Positions 1 to 9,016 are shown, numbered from the stretch's first letter. The stretch is 64,000 bases of DNA from Poriferisodalis sp965215815 (GCF_965215815.1 NZ_CBDCEO010000013.1:2294001-2358000); one strand, 5' to 3'. The notes: a model not told the origin generated them from the sequence alone. Program-made: numbers and translations.

Positions 1-1
1 C

Positions 2-730
2 AATGGACGGGCTGCGACAATCCTGCTGGCCGAGGCCGGGGCGCATGTCGTCGCTGTCGACCGCAAGCTCGAACTCGCCGAGGTGACCGTCGAGATGATT
101 GCCGCAGAGGGCGGCAGCGCGATTGCCGTCGAGGCTGATGTGACCGTCGAGGCTGACTGCGCGGCCATGGTCCAGGCAGCGATCGATCGCTGGGGCCGGC
201 TGGACATCCTGGTCAACAACGTCGGCATCGGCAGCAGCGGAACGGTGGTGACCGAGGACGTGGACCGCTGGGAACGTGTCATGGACGTGAACCTGACCTC
301 GATGGTGCTGGCTTCACGGCACGCGATCCCGTCCATGATCGAGCACTCGGGCGCGGGAGCGGTCGTCAACATCTCGTCAATCTCGGCGCTGCGGCCGCGG
401 GGAATGACGGCGTACTCGACGTCGAAGGGGGCGATCATGTCGCTCACTTCGGCGATGGCGGTCGACCACGGCGCCGACGGTGTGCGTGTGAACTGCGTGG
501 CCCCAGGACCTGTGCGGACGCCGCTGGTCGGCGGCGACGACATGCCCGAAGAACTTGCCGAGGCCCGCCGGAGGGCAAGCGTGCTGAGAATCGAAGGCAG
601 CGGCTGGGATGTGGGCGCAGCGGTCAGGTTCCTGTGCACCGATGAGGCGCGCTACATCACCGGTCACACGCTGGTCGTCGACGGCGGCGTGACCTTGCGG
701 GGGCCCTCACGGGCCACGCTGGCCGGCTGA
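2..730 (+). CDS. SDR family oxidoreductase, 5' end cut by the window
   Basis: Short-chain dehydrogenase/reductase using NAD(P), probably on a small alcohol or ketone substrate. The open frame runs in from the left edge, so the TGxxxGIG nucleotide-binding loop lies outside; the first visible residues (NGRAATILLAEAGAHVVAVD) are the helix and strand that follow it. NNVG (the NNAG-type motif) is present, the catalytic pair is in YSTSKG, and the family PGPVRTP motif follows. 242 residues are visible, close to a full 250-aa SDR. The ATG at 83 is internal, not the start. It converges on the monooxygenase gene downstream. The substrate cannot be told. Confidence 0.9.
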   Translation, partial: NGRAATILLAEAGAHVVAVDRKLELAEVTVEMIAAEGGSAIAVEADVTVEADCAAMVQAAIDRWGRLDILVNNVGIGSSGTVVTEDVDRWERVMDVNLTSMVLASRHAIPSMIEHSGAGAVVNISSISALRPRGMTAYSTSKGAIMSLTSAMAVDHGADGVRVNCVAPGPVRTPLVGGDDMPEELAEARRRASVLRIEGSGWDVGAAVRFLCTDEARYITGHTLVVDGGVTLRGPSRATLAG

Positions 731-760
731 GCCCGGGCGGCCGACCGGCTGGCAGTACGG

Positions 761-2131
761 CTACGCCGGTTGCTGGCGGAAGCTGCTGCCGTAGTGCGTC
801 GCAGGCAGTCGACTGCGGCCGAAGAGCTTCTCCCGCAGCGTCCCTGGCTGATACTCCCGCTGCACGAGACCTCGCTCTGCCAGCACCGGGACGACACCGT
901 CGATGAAGTCCACGAATGTGCCGGGAGTGGTGGCGTAGACGAGGTTGAAGCCGTCCACGCCCTGGTCCAGACGGCGCGCCATGGCGTCGGCAATCTGCTC
1001 GGGAGAACCGACGAGGAATTGGCCCGCCATGTTGAGCTTGATGAGATCTCCAAAGGTCCGGGTGCCCGGAGGAGCGGAATCGAGCAGGGATTTGACCGGT
1101 CCTCGCACACCTTCGGTGTCGAAGGTCTCGAGCGGCTGGTCAGGGTCGATGTGACCGAGATCGATGTTCAGGTTGCCGCTCAAGTGCGCCAGGCCCGCTT
1201 CTAGCGACAGCGTTTCGAGATAGTCGGCGTGCTTGGCTTTGGCCTCGGCCTCTGTGCCTCCGACAACAGGGGACAGGCCGGCGATGATCTTCACGTCGTC
1301 GGGGCTTCGGCCGGCGGCGCTCACCCGGCGCCGGATGTCTGCGGCGATGCGGGCGAGACCCCGCGAGGCCGCCACAACGAATACGCACTCAGCATGTCTC
1401 GCTGCAAAGTCCCGCCCGCGATCCGAGGAGCCCGCTTGGTAGATCACCGGTGTTCGCTGCGGTGACGGCTCGGCAAGGTGCGGACCTGCCACCGAGTAGT
1501 ACGGGCCCTCGTGATCGATCGGCCGTACGCCGTCGGGATCGACGTACACGCGGCGCTCGGTGTCGGCCACGACGGCGTCGTCGGACCAACTGCCCTCCCA
1601 GAGCTTGTAGCAGACGTCCATGTAGTCCTCTGCCCGCTCGTAGCGATTGTCGTGTTTTGGAAGCCGGTCATAGCCGAGGCTCTGTGCACCGTTCTGCAGG
1701 TACGAGGTGACGACGTTCCACGCCACCCTGCCGCCGGTGAGGTGGTCGAGCGTGGTGATCTGGCGGGAAAAGGTGAACGGATGTGCCTGCAGCACGTTGC
1801 TGGTGAAGGCGAATCCGAGGTGCTCGGTCACCGTGGCCATGGCTGGGATCAGCAGCATCGGGTCGTTCACTGGCACCTGCATGCCCTCGCGCAGCGAGGT
1901 GTCGGCGCTGCCCTGATAGGTGTCGTACAACCCGATCACATCCGCCAGGAAGATGGCGTCGAAGCAGCCCGCCTCACAGATGCGGGCAAGCTCGAGCCAC
2001 GGTTCGAGCGAGGTGTACTCGCGCTGGCGGGTGTCGTCACGAACCCACAGCCCTTGCTGGATGTGGCTGACGCAGTTCATCGTGAACGCGTTCAGAATGA
2101 TCCGCCGCCCCGGCCCTGCGTCTCCCGTCAC
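761..2131 (-). CDS. NtaA/SnaA/DszA-family FMN-dependent monooxygenase
   Basis: Bacterial luciferase-like (TIM-barrel) monooxygenase of the NtaA/SnaA/DszA/DmoA type, which uses reduced FMN from a partner reductase to oxidise sulfones, nitrilotriacetate, sulfides or similar. 456 aa, the normal length of this subfamily (longer than F420-type LLM enzymes). Typical segments are seen: LNAFTMN at the N-terminus, TLDHLTGGRVAWNVVTS near residue 135, and VYQAGSS-like strand motif (VIYQAGSSDRG) near 230. GTG start; a GAGACT hexamer lies six bases upstream, which fits a leaderless transcript. No flavin reductase is adjacent (one lies at 49.3 kb). Substrate unknown. Confidence 0.88.
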   Translation of the reverse strand: MTGDAGPGRRIILNAFTMNCVSHIQQGLWVRDDTRQREYTSLEPWLELARICEAGCFDAIFLADVIGLYDTYQGSADTSLREGMQVPVNDPMLLIPAMATVTEHLGFAFTSNVLQAHPFTFSRQITTLDHLTGGRVAWNVVTSYLQNGAQSLGYDRLPKHDNRYERAEDYMDVCYKLWEGSWSDDAVVADTERRVYVDPDGVRPIDHEGPYYSVAGPHLAEPSPQRTPVIYQAGSSDRGRDFAARHAECVFVVAASRGLARIAADIRRRVSAAGRSPDDVKIIAGLSPVVGGTEAEAKAKHADYLETLSLEAGLAHLSGNLNIDLGHIDPDQPLETFDTEGVRGPVKSLLDSAPPGTRTFGDLIKLNMAGQFLVGSPEQIADAMARRLDQGVDGFNLVYATTPGTFVDFIDGVVPVLAERGLVQREYQPGTLREKLFGRSRLPATHYGSSFRQQPA

Positions 2132-2173
2132 GGGGTCAGTCTCGCATCGTCGCCCCCGCAGCGCCCTGCTGGC

Positions 2174-2923
2174 TCAAGCGGAGTTGGGGCGGGAGCTCGT
2201 GACGTAAGTCTCGACGATCTCGGATGGCTCTCCGACGGCTCGGATGCGGCCCTTGTCCAGCCAGACAACCCGATCGCAGAAGCGTTGGATCTCGTTCATG
2301 TTGTGGGTGACCAGCACAACTGAGCCCGACGCCGACCGCACATCGTCGATCCGTTCCGCAGCCAGTCGCCGGAACTCCTCGTCACCGACGGTCAAGGCCT
2401 CGTCGATCAGCAGGATCTCGGGAATCCGGGCGGTGGCGATCGCGAACCGAAGCCGGGCCCGCATCCCTGAGGAATACGTCCGCATCGGCCGGTCGATGGC
2501 CTCACGCAGGCCGGCGAAATCGATGATCTCGTCCATCCGGCATTCGACCTCGACTCGGGTGAAGCCCAGCGCCAGCCCGCCGATCAGGATGTTGCGACGC
2601 CCCGACAATGCCGGGCGCAGCACGGAGGACACGCCCAGCAGCGACGGCCTCGACCGACCCCGGATGCTGCCTGAGCGCAGCGGCAACAGCCCCGTCATCG
2701 CCGAGAGCAGCGTCGACTTCCCCGCTCCATTCGGGCCGATCAGCCCCAACGTCTCGCTCTCGTAGAGGTCGAGCGTCACACCCTGCACTGCAGGAATCAA
2801 GCGGGATTCGCGTCGCAACCGGCCCCGGGCAAAGCCCTGCTTGACGCCCATCGCGGGCTCCTCGTACACCCGGTAGCTGACGTGGGCATCCCTCACCTCG
2901 ACGGTGACCGTTGGATCGCTCAC
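2174..2923 (-). CDS. ABC transporter ATP-binding protein, Wzt/TagH-like polysaccharide exporter
   Basis: ATPase of an ABC-2 exporter for cell-surface polysaccharide or teichoic-acid-like polymers. Walker A (GPNGAGKST), signature (YSSGMRARL) and Walker B (ILLIDEAL) are in order; the N-terminal YRVYEEP..GVKQ segment is typical of Wzt/TagH ATPases. I place the start at the GTG whose GTGA overlaps the TGA of the upstream permease, giving 249 aa; a longer reading frame upstream lies inside the permease gene and has no family similarity. It ends without the C-terminal carbohydrate-binding domain of some Wzt proteins. Co-translated with the permease. Confidence 0.92.
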   Translation of the reverse strand: MSDPTVTVEVRDAHVSYRVYEEPAMGVKQGFARGRLRRESRLIPAVQGVTLDLYESETLGLIGPNGAGKSTLLSAMTGLLPLRSGSIRGRSRPSLLGVSSVLRPALSGRRNILIGGLALGFTRVEVECRMDEIIDFAGLREAIDRPMRTYSSGMRARLRFAIATARIPEILLIDEALTVGDEEFRRLAAERIDDVRSASGSVVLVTHNMNEIQRFCDRVVWLDKGRIRAVGEPSEIVETYVTSSRPNSA

Positions 2924-3816
2924 GCGCCGAGCCTCTGCTCTGACCGGTGAAACACGACAAAGCCCAGCGCAGGCATCACGATGCACCACACCACGAGGCC
3001 GGCGACGACCCACAGATCCACGGGCTCACCAAGCAGGCACCAGCGGGCACAGGTGATCACGTCGTAGATCGGGTTGAGGGCGAAAGCCCGCCGCCACGCA
3101 GTGCTCTGTACGAACGCGTCGACGCTGAAGATCACTCCCGAGCCGTAGAACAGCAGCCGGAACAGGTGCGGAAGGATCTGGCGCAAGTCCCGCATCGTCG
3201 TCCCGATGCGCGCCACCAGCAGCGCGACGCCGAAGTTGAAGGCGAACTGCGCTACCAGCACGGCCGGCAGGACGAGCCATCGCAGTGTCGGCAACTCGCC
3301 GGTCGCCAGCACCGCCAGCAGCGCCAGCACCAGTGCAGGCACGAAAGCGGCCGTCTGGCCATTCACCGACGCCGCCGGCAGTAGGATGCGCGGGAATTGG
3401 ATCGATCGGATCAGGCCGAGGTTCTGCGTGATCGAGCCGGCCGCTTCGAGCGTGACGCGCTGGGTGAGATGGAAGAGCACCACGCCGATGATGAGGAAGC
3501 CCAGGAAGTTGTCGATCCCGCGCCGTGTTTCCGGGATGATCACGCCGAACACGAGGAAGTAGACGCCGACCAGCAGGGCGGGGTTCACCAGGTGCCAGAG
3601 CTGACCCAGCGTCGTGTCCATGTTCTGGGCGCGCAGGTCCTGTGCCGGCACGACGATGGCGAACTCGCGCCGCCGCCAGGCCTCCCGGAGGTAGCTGAGC
3701 GTTGACGGCCTCGATGTCAGATCGATGAGGGGCCGGGCCGGCGCTTCGCCGGTGGCCGCTCCGTCGGGGCCCTCGCTGTCCACGCGGGTCATCCTACGAA
3801 GGCCGTCCGGAAGCAC
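2920..3816 (-). CDS. ABC-2 type polysaccharide export permease (Wzm/TagG-like)
   Basis: Inner-membrane permease that forms the channel of the polysaccharide exporter with the downstream ATPase. 298 aa with about six hydrophobic segments (for example LGFLIIGVVLFHLTQRVTL and VLALLAVLATGELP); the LGQLWHLVNPALLVGVYFLVF segment is characteristic of the ABC2_membrane family. The N-terminal 50 residues are polar; a second ATG eight codons in (MTRVDSE) may be the true start. Last base overlap with the ATPase start couples the two. The divergent glycosyltransferase gene supports a role in surface glycan assembly. Confidence 0.9.
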   Translation of the reverse strand: MLPDGLRRMTRVDSEGPDGAATGEAPARPLIDLTSRPSTLSYLREAWRRREFAIVVPAQDLRAQNMDTTLGQLWHLVNPALLVGVYFLVFGVIIPETRRGIDNFLGFLIIGVVLFHLTQRVTLEAAGSITQNLGLIRSIQFPRILLPAASVNGQTAAFVPALVLALLAVLATGELPTLRWLVLPAVLVAQFAFNFGVALLVARIGTTMRDLRQILPHLFRLLFYGSGVIFSVDAFVQSTAWRRAFALNPIYDVITCARWCLLGEPVDLWVVAGLVVWCIVMPALGFVVFHRSEQRLGA

Positions 3817-3862
3817 CGGTGCCCGCCCTCAGTGGCCAGCGGGGGCATACTCACGCCGCTGA

Positions 3863-6800
3863 GTGATGTCCGGAGACATTGACCCACCCGTGTTCACACT
3901 TTCCCGAAACCGTCCCGCGCCGCCGCCCGCCGATGTGCGGGGCAATGACTGGCGCTCGATCGCTGTCGCGCCGTTGGTCGTCTTCGAGCCGCTGCTGAGC
4001 TTGACGGTCGTCGTTCCCTACTACGAAGCGCCCCACGAATTGGGGCTCACACTGGCCGGACTTCAACGACAGACCTACCCGCGGGATCTCTTCGAAGTAA
4101 TCGTCGTCGATGACGGCTCAGATCCCCCGCTGGATCTGTCTGCGCTCGATTTGCCTGGGCTCGACCTGAGTGGGCCGAACCCGCTGAACCTGCAGGTGAT
4201 TCACCAGGAAGACCTCGGGTTCGGCTTGGCTCGGGCTCGCAACAACGGCGCACGAACTGCGAACGGTGACGTTCTCGTGTTTCTCGACTGCGACATGGTC
4301 CCCGAGGCTGACTGGCTCGCCTCGCACGCCAGATGGCACCACGCGGCGAGCGACCTGCTGACACTGGGTTTCCGCCACCACGTCGATGTCGACGGCATCG
4401 AGGCCGCTGATGTACGGGATCGAGCGGGATCGCTTGCCGATCTCTTCTCCGGACGCCCGGTGCAGAGTCCCGAGTGGATCGAGCGCCGGATGGAACAGAC
4501 CGAGGACCTGGCATCGGATGCCGATGACGTCTTCCGTGTGGTCACCGGCGGGAACTTCGCTGTCTCGACGGATTTCTTCCGGACAGTCGGGGAGTTCGAC
4601 GAGTCATTCACCCAGTGGGGCTCCGAGGACATCGAGTTCGGCTGGCGCGCCTACGCACTCGGAGCGGTTCTCGTGCCTGAGCGGTCTGCGCTCTGCTGGC
4701 ATCAGGGCGAGGGAGCGGTGCTCAGCGAGACCGAAGCCGTCAGCCTCGAACAGCAACGCGACAAGCTCTCACACCTCATCCCCGACAGGCGGCTGCGCAC
4801 TTCGGCGCCGGGACGGTCCTACACCGTCCCGCAGTTCGTAGTGACGGTGGAACCCGGCCACGCCGAAGAGCAAGACGTGCTCGCCACCGTCGAGCGGGTG
4901 CTCGCCAGCGACATCCATGATCTGGTTGTCTGGGTCTCGGAACGGCCAGGTGAGTCATTTGAGCGTCTGCGCCGGCTGCTTGACCCCGATCCGCGAGTCC
5001 GCGTGGGTGAACCCGGTGGAGCGGCTGACGCATACCCGTCCGCCGCGTTTCATGTACGAGTCCCCGCCGGTGCTGGCGTCCGTCCCAGAATGCTCGACCG
5101 ATTGGCGAACCAGCTGGGGACCGCGGCGTCGGGCGAGTCGGATCTTGCTTCGGGCCATCGCGTCAGCATCACTCGGGGATGGGCAGTCCACCGTGCCCGC
5201 CGTTCCGGACGGTCAGTCTCCGAGGTCGGCGCAATCCTCGAACTTGATGTCGACAGCCTTGCGGTGACACAGGAGGCGAAGCCGCAGGGGTGGCTCGCTC
5301 GCAAGCTCCACGAGCCCGCCAAGCGGCTGCTGCGCGCACGTGCTCGTCTTGGGCGCCACTTGTCGACGTTGATGGCTGGCGTAGGACGCGTTCGGCGGCC
5401 ACGGGATTTCGTTCGCTTCATGGGTGTCGTTGCTCGCGCCATCGGCTGGCGCCTGCGCAATCTCCGCTGGCGTCTGCGCAGTCTCCGCTGGATCGCACGA
5501 GGTATCCGCTGGAGAGCGCGACGGTTGAAGTGGGCATTTCGGCGGGCGCGCCGACAGTGGCCGCAGCGCATCAGGAAGGGTCTGCGCATCTGGCTGGGCC
5601 TTCAGCCCCGCAGTCAGCGCTATGTGCAGCGCCTTGCGCGCTATCCGCTCGGCGCCGAGATCGTCGTCGCGGGCCGCCAAGCCTCGTCGGTGTTCGCAGC
5701 CTCGGTGAGGGTGGCGACCCACGTCGGTGATGGCGGAGATCACCATGTCGATGTCGTGGTAGCCGACTCGGTGCGCGTGGGTGATGCGGCGCTTCGGAGT
5801 GCTTCGAGCGAGCGGCGCCCTGCGGTCGCTGTGCTTGCCGAAATGTCCCCGCAGGTGAAGGTCCAGGCCTTCAACCCAGAGGCCGTGAACCCGATCGGCT
5901 GGTCGGCTGACTGCGTGCCCGAGTCGGCGCCGGTGCGATCGCTGTTGTCCCTGGGCGGGAGTGCGATCTACAGCCTCCACATAGGCGGCGGACTTCTCGC
6001 AGACCTGCGCTCCCCGCACCATCTCACCGACACCGCCGGCGACCACCGAAACGCCGCGCAACGGGCCGGAGCGCTCGCTGCTCTGGCGGGCGCCGGGGTT
6101 GTCGTGCACATCGACGCGCCCGATCCCGAGCTCGCAGCGAGCCTCGGACCGACGCTGACTGGCCTGATGGCGTCAGTCGATGTCGTTGGCGCGGACAGTC
6201 ACCGTCGCGAACAGCTCAGCATTGAAATGCGCCGTTGCGCGCTGCGTGACCACTCGCTGCGCGGCCGGGCGCGCCAGATCCTCTCCGCGGCAGGCATGGG
6301 TGTCCACTCACCCGAGGTGTCGATCCTCGCTCCGACGCGGCGGCCGGAACGGCTCGTCGATGTGATGACCGCAGTCAGCAGTCAGACCTACCCCCGCCTC
6401 GAGTTGGTGCTAGCGCTGCACGGCGACGGCTTCGGCAGTGACGCGGAGATCGAGGCCCTCGCAAGCGACCTTGGCCATTCGCTCCAGATCGTTCGAGTGG
6501 ACGGTACTGAGCCGCTCGGAGGCGTGCTGCGAGCCGCAGCAGAGGCAGCGAGTGGATCCCTGGTTACCAAGATGGACGACGACGACTACTACGGCGCCGA
6601 GCACATTTGGGACTTGGTGCTTGCCCACGAATACTCGGGGGCGGAACTCATCGGGAAATCCGCCGAGTACGTCTATCTCGAACGGCTCGACAAGACTGTG
6701 CGGGACCAGCAGCGCCAGAAGTTCTCCGAGAGTTACATCCCGTTCATCGGCGTCTCGGGCGGCGTGCTTCTGATCGCCCGGCACCACCTGGAGGAAGCCG

Positions 6801-7018
6801 GCGGCTGGCGCAGAGTGCCCCGCCGAGTCGACATCGCGCTGGCCCACGACGTCACAGCCGCCGGAGGTCGCATCTACTGGACTCACGGCGCCGGCTACCT
6901 GCGTGTCCGCCACGGCTCGGAGCACACCTGGAACGTCGATGACAGCCATTTCCTGGGTCGCGCCAGCGAAGTCCGTGACGGCTGCGACTTCGCCTTCGCC
7001 GGTGTCACCACGACCTGA
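3863..7018 (+). CDS. Large two-domain family 2 glycosyltransferase
   Basis: 1051-aa protein with two glycosyltransferase 2 (GT-A fold) domains. Domain 1 (about residues 45-290) has VVPYYEA, VVDDGSD, FLDCDM (DxD) and WGSEDIEFGWR, the ED motif seen in galactosyltransferase-like GT2/GT27 enzymes. Residues about 514-580 form an unusual Arg/Trp-rich repeated stretch. The middle (590-790) is unrecognised. Domain 2 (about 805-1040) has SILAPTRRPE and KMDDDDYYG. Likely builds a surface glycan exported by the divergent ABC pair. The start is the ATG at 3863; an in-frame alternative is not needed. Acceptor and sugar cannot be assigned. Confidence 0.85.
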   Translation: MMSGDIDPPVFTLSRNRPAPPPADVRGNDWRSIAVAPLVVFEPLLSLTVVVPYYEAPHELGLTLAGLQRQTYPRDLFEVIVVDDGSDPPLDLSALDLPGLDLSGPNPLNLQVIHQEDLGFGLARARNNGARTANGDVLVFLDCDMVPEADWLASHARWHHAASDLLTLGFRHHVDVDGIEAADVRDRAGSLADLFSGRPVQSPEWIERRMEQTEDLASDADDVFRVVTGGNFAVSTDFFRTVGEFDESFTQWGSEDIEFGWRAYALGAVLVPERSALCWHQGEGAVLSETEAVSLEQQRDKLSHLIPDRRLRTSAPGRSYTVPQFVVTVEPGHAEEQDVLATVERVLASDIHDLVVWVSERPGESFERLRRLLDPDPRVRVGEPGGAADAYPSAAFHVRVPAGAGVRPRMLDRLANQLGTAASGESDLASGHRVSITRGWAVHRARRSGRSVSEVGAILELDVDSLAVTQEAKPQGWLARKLHEPAKRLLRARARLGRHLSTLMAGVGRVRRPRDFVRFMGVVARAIGWRLRNLRWRLRSLRWIARGIRWRARRLKWAFRRARRQWPQRIRKGLRIWLGLQPRSQRYVQRLARYPLGAEIVVAGRQASSVFAASVRVATHVGDGGDHHVDVVVADSVRVGDAALRSASSERRPAVAVLAEMSPQVKVQAFNPEAVNPIGWSADCVPESAPVRSLLSLGGSAIYSLHIGGGLLADLRSPHHLTDTAGDHRNAAQRAGALAALAGAGVVVHIDAPDPELAASLGPTLTGLMASVDVVGADSHRREQLSIEMRRCALRDHSLRGRARQILSAAGMGVHSPEVSILAPTRRPERLVDVMTAVSSQTYPRLELVLALHGDGFGSDAEIEALASDLGHSLQIVRVDGTEPLGGVLRAAAEAASGSLVTKMDDDDYYGAEHIWDLVLAHEYSGAELIGKSAEYVYLERLDKTVRDQQRQKFSESYIPFIGVSGGVLLIARHHLEEAGGWRRVPRRVDIALAHDVTAAGGRIYWTHGAGYLRVRHGSEHTWNVDDSHFLGRASEVRDGCDFAFAGVTTT

Positions 7019-7059
7019 CGGGGCCAGCGCGAAAAAGCGCATCCTGCGAGAATGGGCGC

Positions 7060-7965
7060 ATGAGCGCATCCACCCTCGATTTCACTTACGACGAGGCCGC
7101 ACTGAAGCGATACCTCGTCGAGGTCGCAGAGAACGGCTACTGCATCGTCGAGGGCGCCATTGAGCCCGAACTCGTCACCGAGATCCGCGACACCGTCGCC
7201 CGGGTAGAAGACGAGCTGAATCTCCAGCCGAAGGGGAACCGCATCGAGGGGTTCGCCACCAAGCGCATGTACAACCTGTTGGACAAGGACCGGGCGTTCT
7301 GGAAGCTGCCGACCCACCGCAACGTGCTGCCGTTCCCGCAGCGGCTGATGGAGCCGGGAGCGATCCTGTCGGGTACCACCTGCATGCACATCGGCCCAGG
7401 CGAGGTGCACCAAGGCCTGCATTCCGACGACGGTCTTGTCGATCAGATCGATGTACCGCGCCCGCGCCCTCCGTTCATGGTCACGACGATCTGGGCATTC
7501 ACCGATTTCACCGACGGGAACGGCGCAACCCGTCTGGTTCCTGGATCGCACCGCTTCGACCACGAACCCCAGCCGGGCGAGAAGCCCTCCTACATCGCAG
7601 CTGAGATGCCTGCCGGCTCGGTCCTCATCGTGAACGGTGGCACCTGGCACTGCGGCGGCGCCAACACGTCCGCCGACGACTGGCGCCTCGGCATCAGCGT
7701 GCAGTACTGCCGGGGTTGGATGCGCCAGCAGCAGAACCAGTACTACAGCCTCTCTCCGGAAGACGTCCGTGACATGCCCGAAGAGCTCGCGGCGCTGTGC
7801 GGGTTCGGCCTTTACCGGGGAATCATGGGACACGTCGATGGGGCCAGCCCCGGCCGGTACCTCGGTGCCGACCGCCTCGCCGAGACTGCGTACGCAGCCC
7901 GGCTGAAGGCAATCGACAAAGGCGAGCAGGTCGGCGGCATCGGCACGGCAGAGCCGGCGGCCTAG
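7060..7965 (+). CDS. Phytanoyl-CoA dioxygenase (PhyH) family protein
   Basis: Fe(II)/2-oxoglutarate-dependent oxygenase, 301 aa. The double-stranded beta-helix metal triad is visible as H-x-D in LHSDDG (about residue 127) and the distal His in GTWHCGG (about 196). The cosubstrate-binding Arg is probably in the DWRLGIS segment. A GAGAAT hexamer ends six bases before the ATG, so the mRNA may be leaderless. PhyH enzymes hydroxylate many small molecules; the next downstream gene on the strand is an SDR, which would suit oxidation of a hydroxylated product, but a repeat array separates them. Substrate unknown. Confidence 0.9.
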   Translation: MSASTLDFTYDEAALKRYLVEVAENGYCIVEGAIEPELVTEIRDTVARVEDELNLQPKGNRIEGFATKRMYNLLDKDRAFWKLPTHRNVLPFPQRLMEPGAILSGTTCMHIGPGEVHQGLHSDDGLVDQIDVPRPRPPFMVTTIWAFTDFTDGNGATRLVPGSHRFDHEPQPGEKPSYIAAEMPAGSVLIVNGGTWHCGGANTSADDWRLGISVQYCRGWMRQQQNQYYSLSPEDVRDMPEELAALCGFGLYRGIMGHVDGASPGRYLGADRLAETAYAARLKAIDKGEQVGGIGTAEPAA

Positions 7966-8140
7966 CGCAATTCTGCGCAATTTTGCGGCTGTGGTCGGCA
8001 TTCTTGCGCAAAGAACTCGCCGTATCGACAATCCGCGCAGAATTGCTGTCTTGGTCGGCATTTGTGCGCAAAGAATGCGCCGCTTCGCAAATCTGCGCCA
8101 ATATGCGGCTGCGTTGGACGTTCGTGCGCCAAGAGGATGG
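7966..8140. repeat. Imperfect 60-bp tandem repeat array with 30-bp sub-period
   Basis: Between the PhyH and SDR genes the sequence repeats with an exact 60-bp period (7981-8040, 8041-8100, 8101 to about 8140), carrying a TCGGCATT element followed by TGCGCAAAGAA. A TGCGCA-like core recurs at 7974, 8005, 8034, 8065, 8094 and 8125, that is every 29-31 bp. The region is clearly less GC-rich than the flanking genes. 60 bp is 20 codons, so several frames stay open, but the encoded peptides look like no known protein. It may be a dispersed intergenic repeat, a multi-site protein-binding array or a small structured RNA. Confidence 0.75.
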
Positions 8141-8172
8141 TGCAGGACACAGCGGCAGGAGGGATGAGGGTC

Positions 8173-8949
8173 ATGGAACTACGCGATCGAGTAGCGATCA
8201 TCACCGGGGGAGGTGGCGGCATTGGCTCCGCGACGGCACGCCACTGGTTGGCACAAGGCGCCCGCCATGTCGTGGTCGCCGACCACAACGCCGAGGCCGC
8301 CCACGCTGTCGCAGACGAGCTGGGCTGCGAGGGAGTCGGGCTGGACGTCACTGACGAGGAGGCCGTCGCCGCACTGGTGGAGCGCACGCTCGAAGCTCAC
8401 GGTCCGATCGACGTGTTCTTCTCCAATGCAGGAGCCGGCGCCGAGGGCGGAGTGGTCGCATCCAATGATGCGTGGCAGTCCCAGTGGGAGTTGCACGTCA
8501 TGAGCCACGTGTACGCCGCACGGGCGGTGCTGCCGTCGATGCTGGCTCGGGGCGAGGGCTACCTCGTCCACACCGCGAGCGCGGCGGGTCTGCTCGCGGC
8601 CATGGGCTCGGCGCCGTATTCGGTCACCAAGGCGGCATGCATCAAGCTGGCCGAGATGGAGGCGATCCTCCACGGCGACGACGGCATCGGGGTGTCGGTG
8701 CTGTGCCCGCAGGGTGTGAACACAGCCATGGCGCCGCAGAGACTCGCCGACGGTGGCACCGACGGCATCGTCGAGCCCGAGTTCGTGGCGCAGGTCATCA
8801 CCGAAGCGATGGCGCAGGAGCGTTTCCTGATCCTGTCGCACCCCGAGGCCCAGACCTACGTCGAGCGCAAGGCCTCCGATCCTGATCGCTGGTTGCGAGG
8901 GATGCGCAGGCTCCGTCAGCGTTCGCTGGGCCTCGAAGAAGGCGCCTGA
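8173..8949 (+). CDS. SDR family oxidoreductase
   Basis: 258-aa short-chain dehydrogenase. The Rossmann loop TGGGGGIGSA, the NAG motif (FSNAGAG), and YSVTKAA with catalytic Tyr and Lys are all in place. I choose the ATG at 8173 because AGGAGGG at 8157-8163 is nine bases upstream; the nearer ATG at 8164 abuts that site. Any longer reading frame would translate the 60-bp repeats, which I reject. The C-terminus ends in a basic RRLRQRS segment. Ser before YSVTK is replaced by a TASAAG context that still supplies the Ser. Substrate unknown. Confidence 0.92.
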   Translation: MELRDRVAIITGGGGGIGSATARHWLAQGARHVVVADHNAEAAHAVADELGCEGVGLDVTDEEAVAALVERTLEAHGPIDVFFSNAGAGAEGGVVASNDAWQSQWELHVMSHVYAARAVLPSMLARGEGYLVHTASAAGLLAAMGSAPYSVTKAACIKLAEMEAILHGDDGIGVSVLCPQGVNTAMAPQRLADGGTDGIVEPEFVAQVITEAMAQERFLILSHPEAQTYVERKASDPDRWLRGMRRLRQRSLGLEEGA

Positions 8950-8952
8950 GCT

Positions 8953-8970
8953 GGGCGCGAAGTCGCGCCT
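8953..8970. terminator. Possible terminator hairpin after the SDR gene
   Basis: GGCGCG at 8954-8959 pairs perfectly with CGCGCC at 8964-8969 around the loop AAGT, with a G-U closing pair outside. It starts four bases after the SDR stop codon. There is no U-run, so a factor-independent role is uncertain. Confidence 0.45.
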
Positions 8971-9003
8971 GGTCGGCTTCAGCGCGTAGAGAGGCCCGTG
9001 CCC

Positions 9004-9016
9004 TAGCTTTGCCGCC
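9004..9016 (+). promoter_or_regulatory. Leaderless-type promoter (-10) of the GrdB-like selenoprotein gene
   Basis: TAGCTT at 9004-9009 is followed by seven bases and then the ATG at 9017. With the usual 6-7 nt between -10 and +1, transcription would start at the A of the ATG. No Shine-Dalgarno sequence is present. Confidence 0.55.

Noticed and set aside
1478..2323. Large plus-strand open frame opposite the DszA-like gene, and similar antisense frames across the window
   Set aside because: High GC content keeps antisense frames open; these have no family motifs and lie exactly opposite well-supported genes.
7966..8140. CRISPR array
   Set aside because: The repeat is continuous and degenerate over its full 60 bp; there are no unique spacers and no cas genes.
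8062..8172. N-terminal extension of the SDR gene through the 60-bp repeats
   Set aside because: The extension is repeat-encoded and Cys/Arg-rich, while AGGAGGG sits nine bases before the ATG at 8173.
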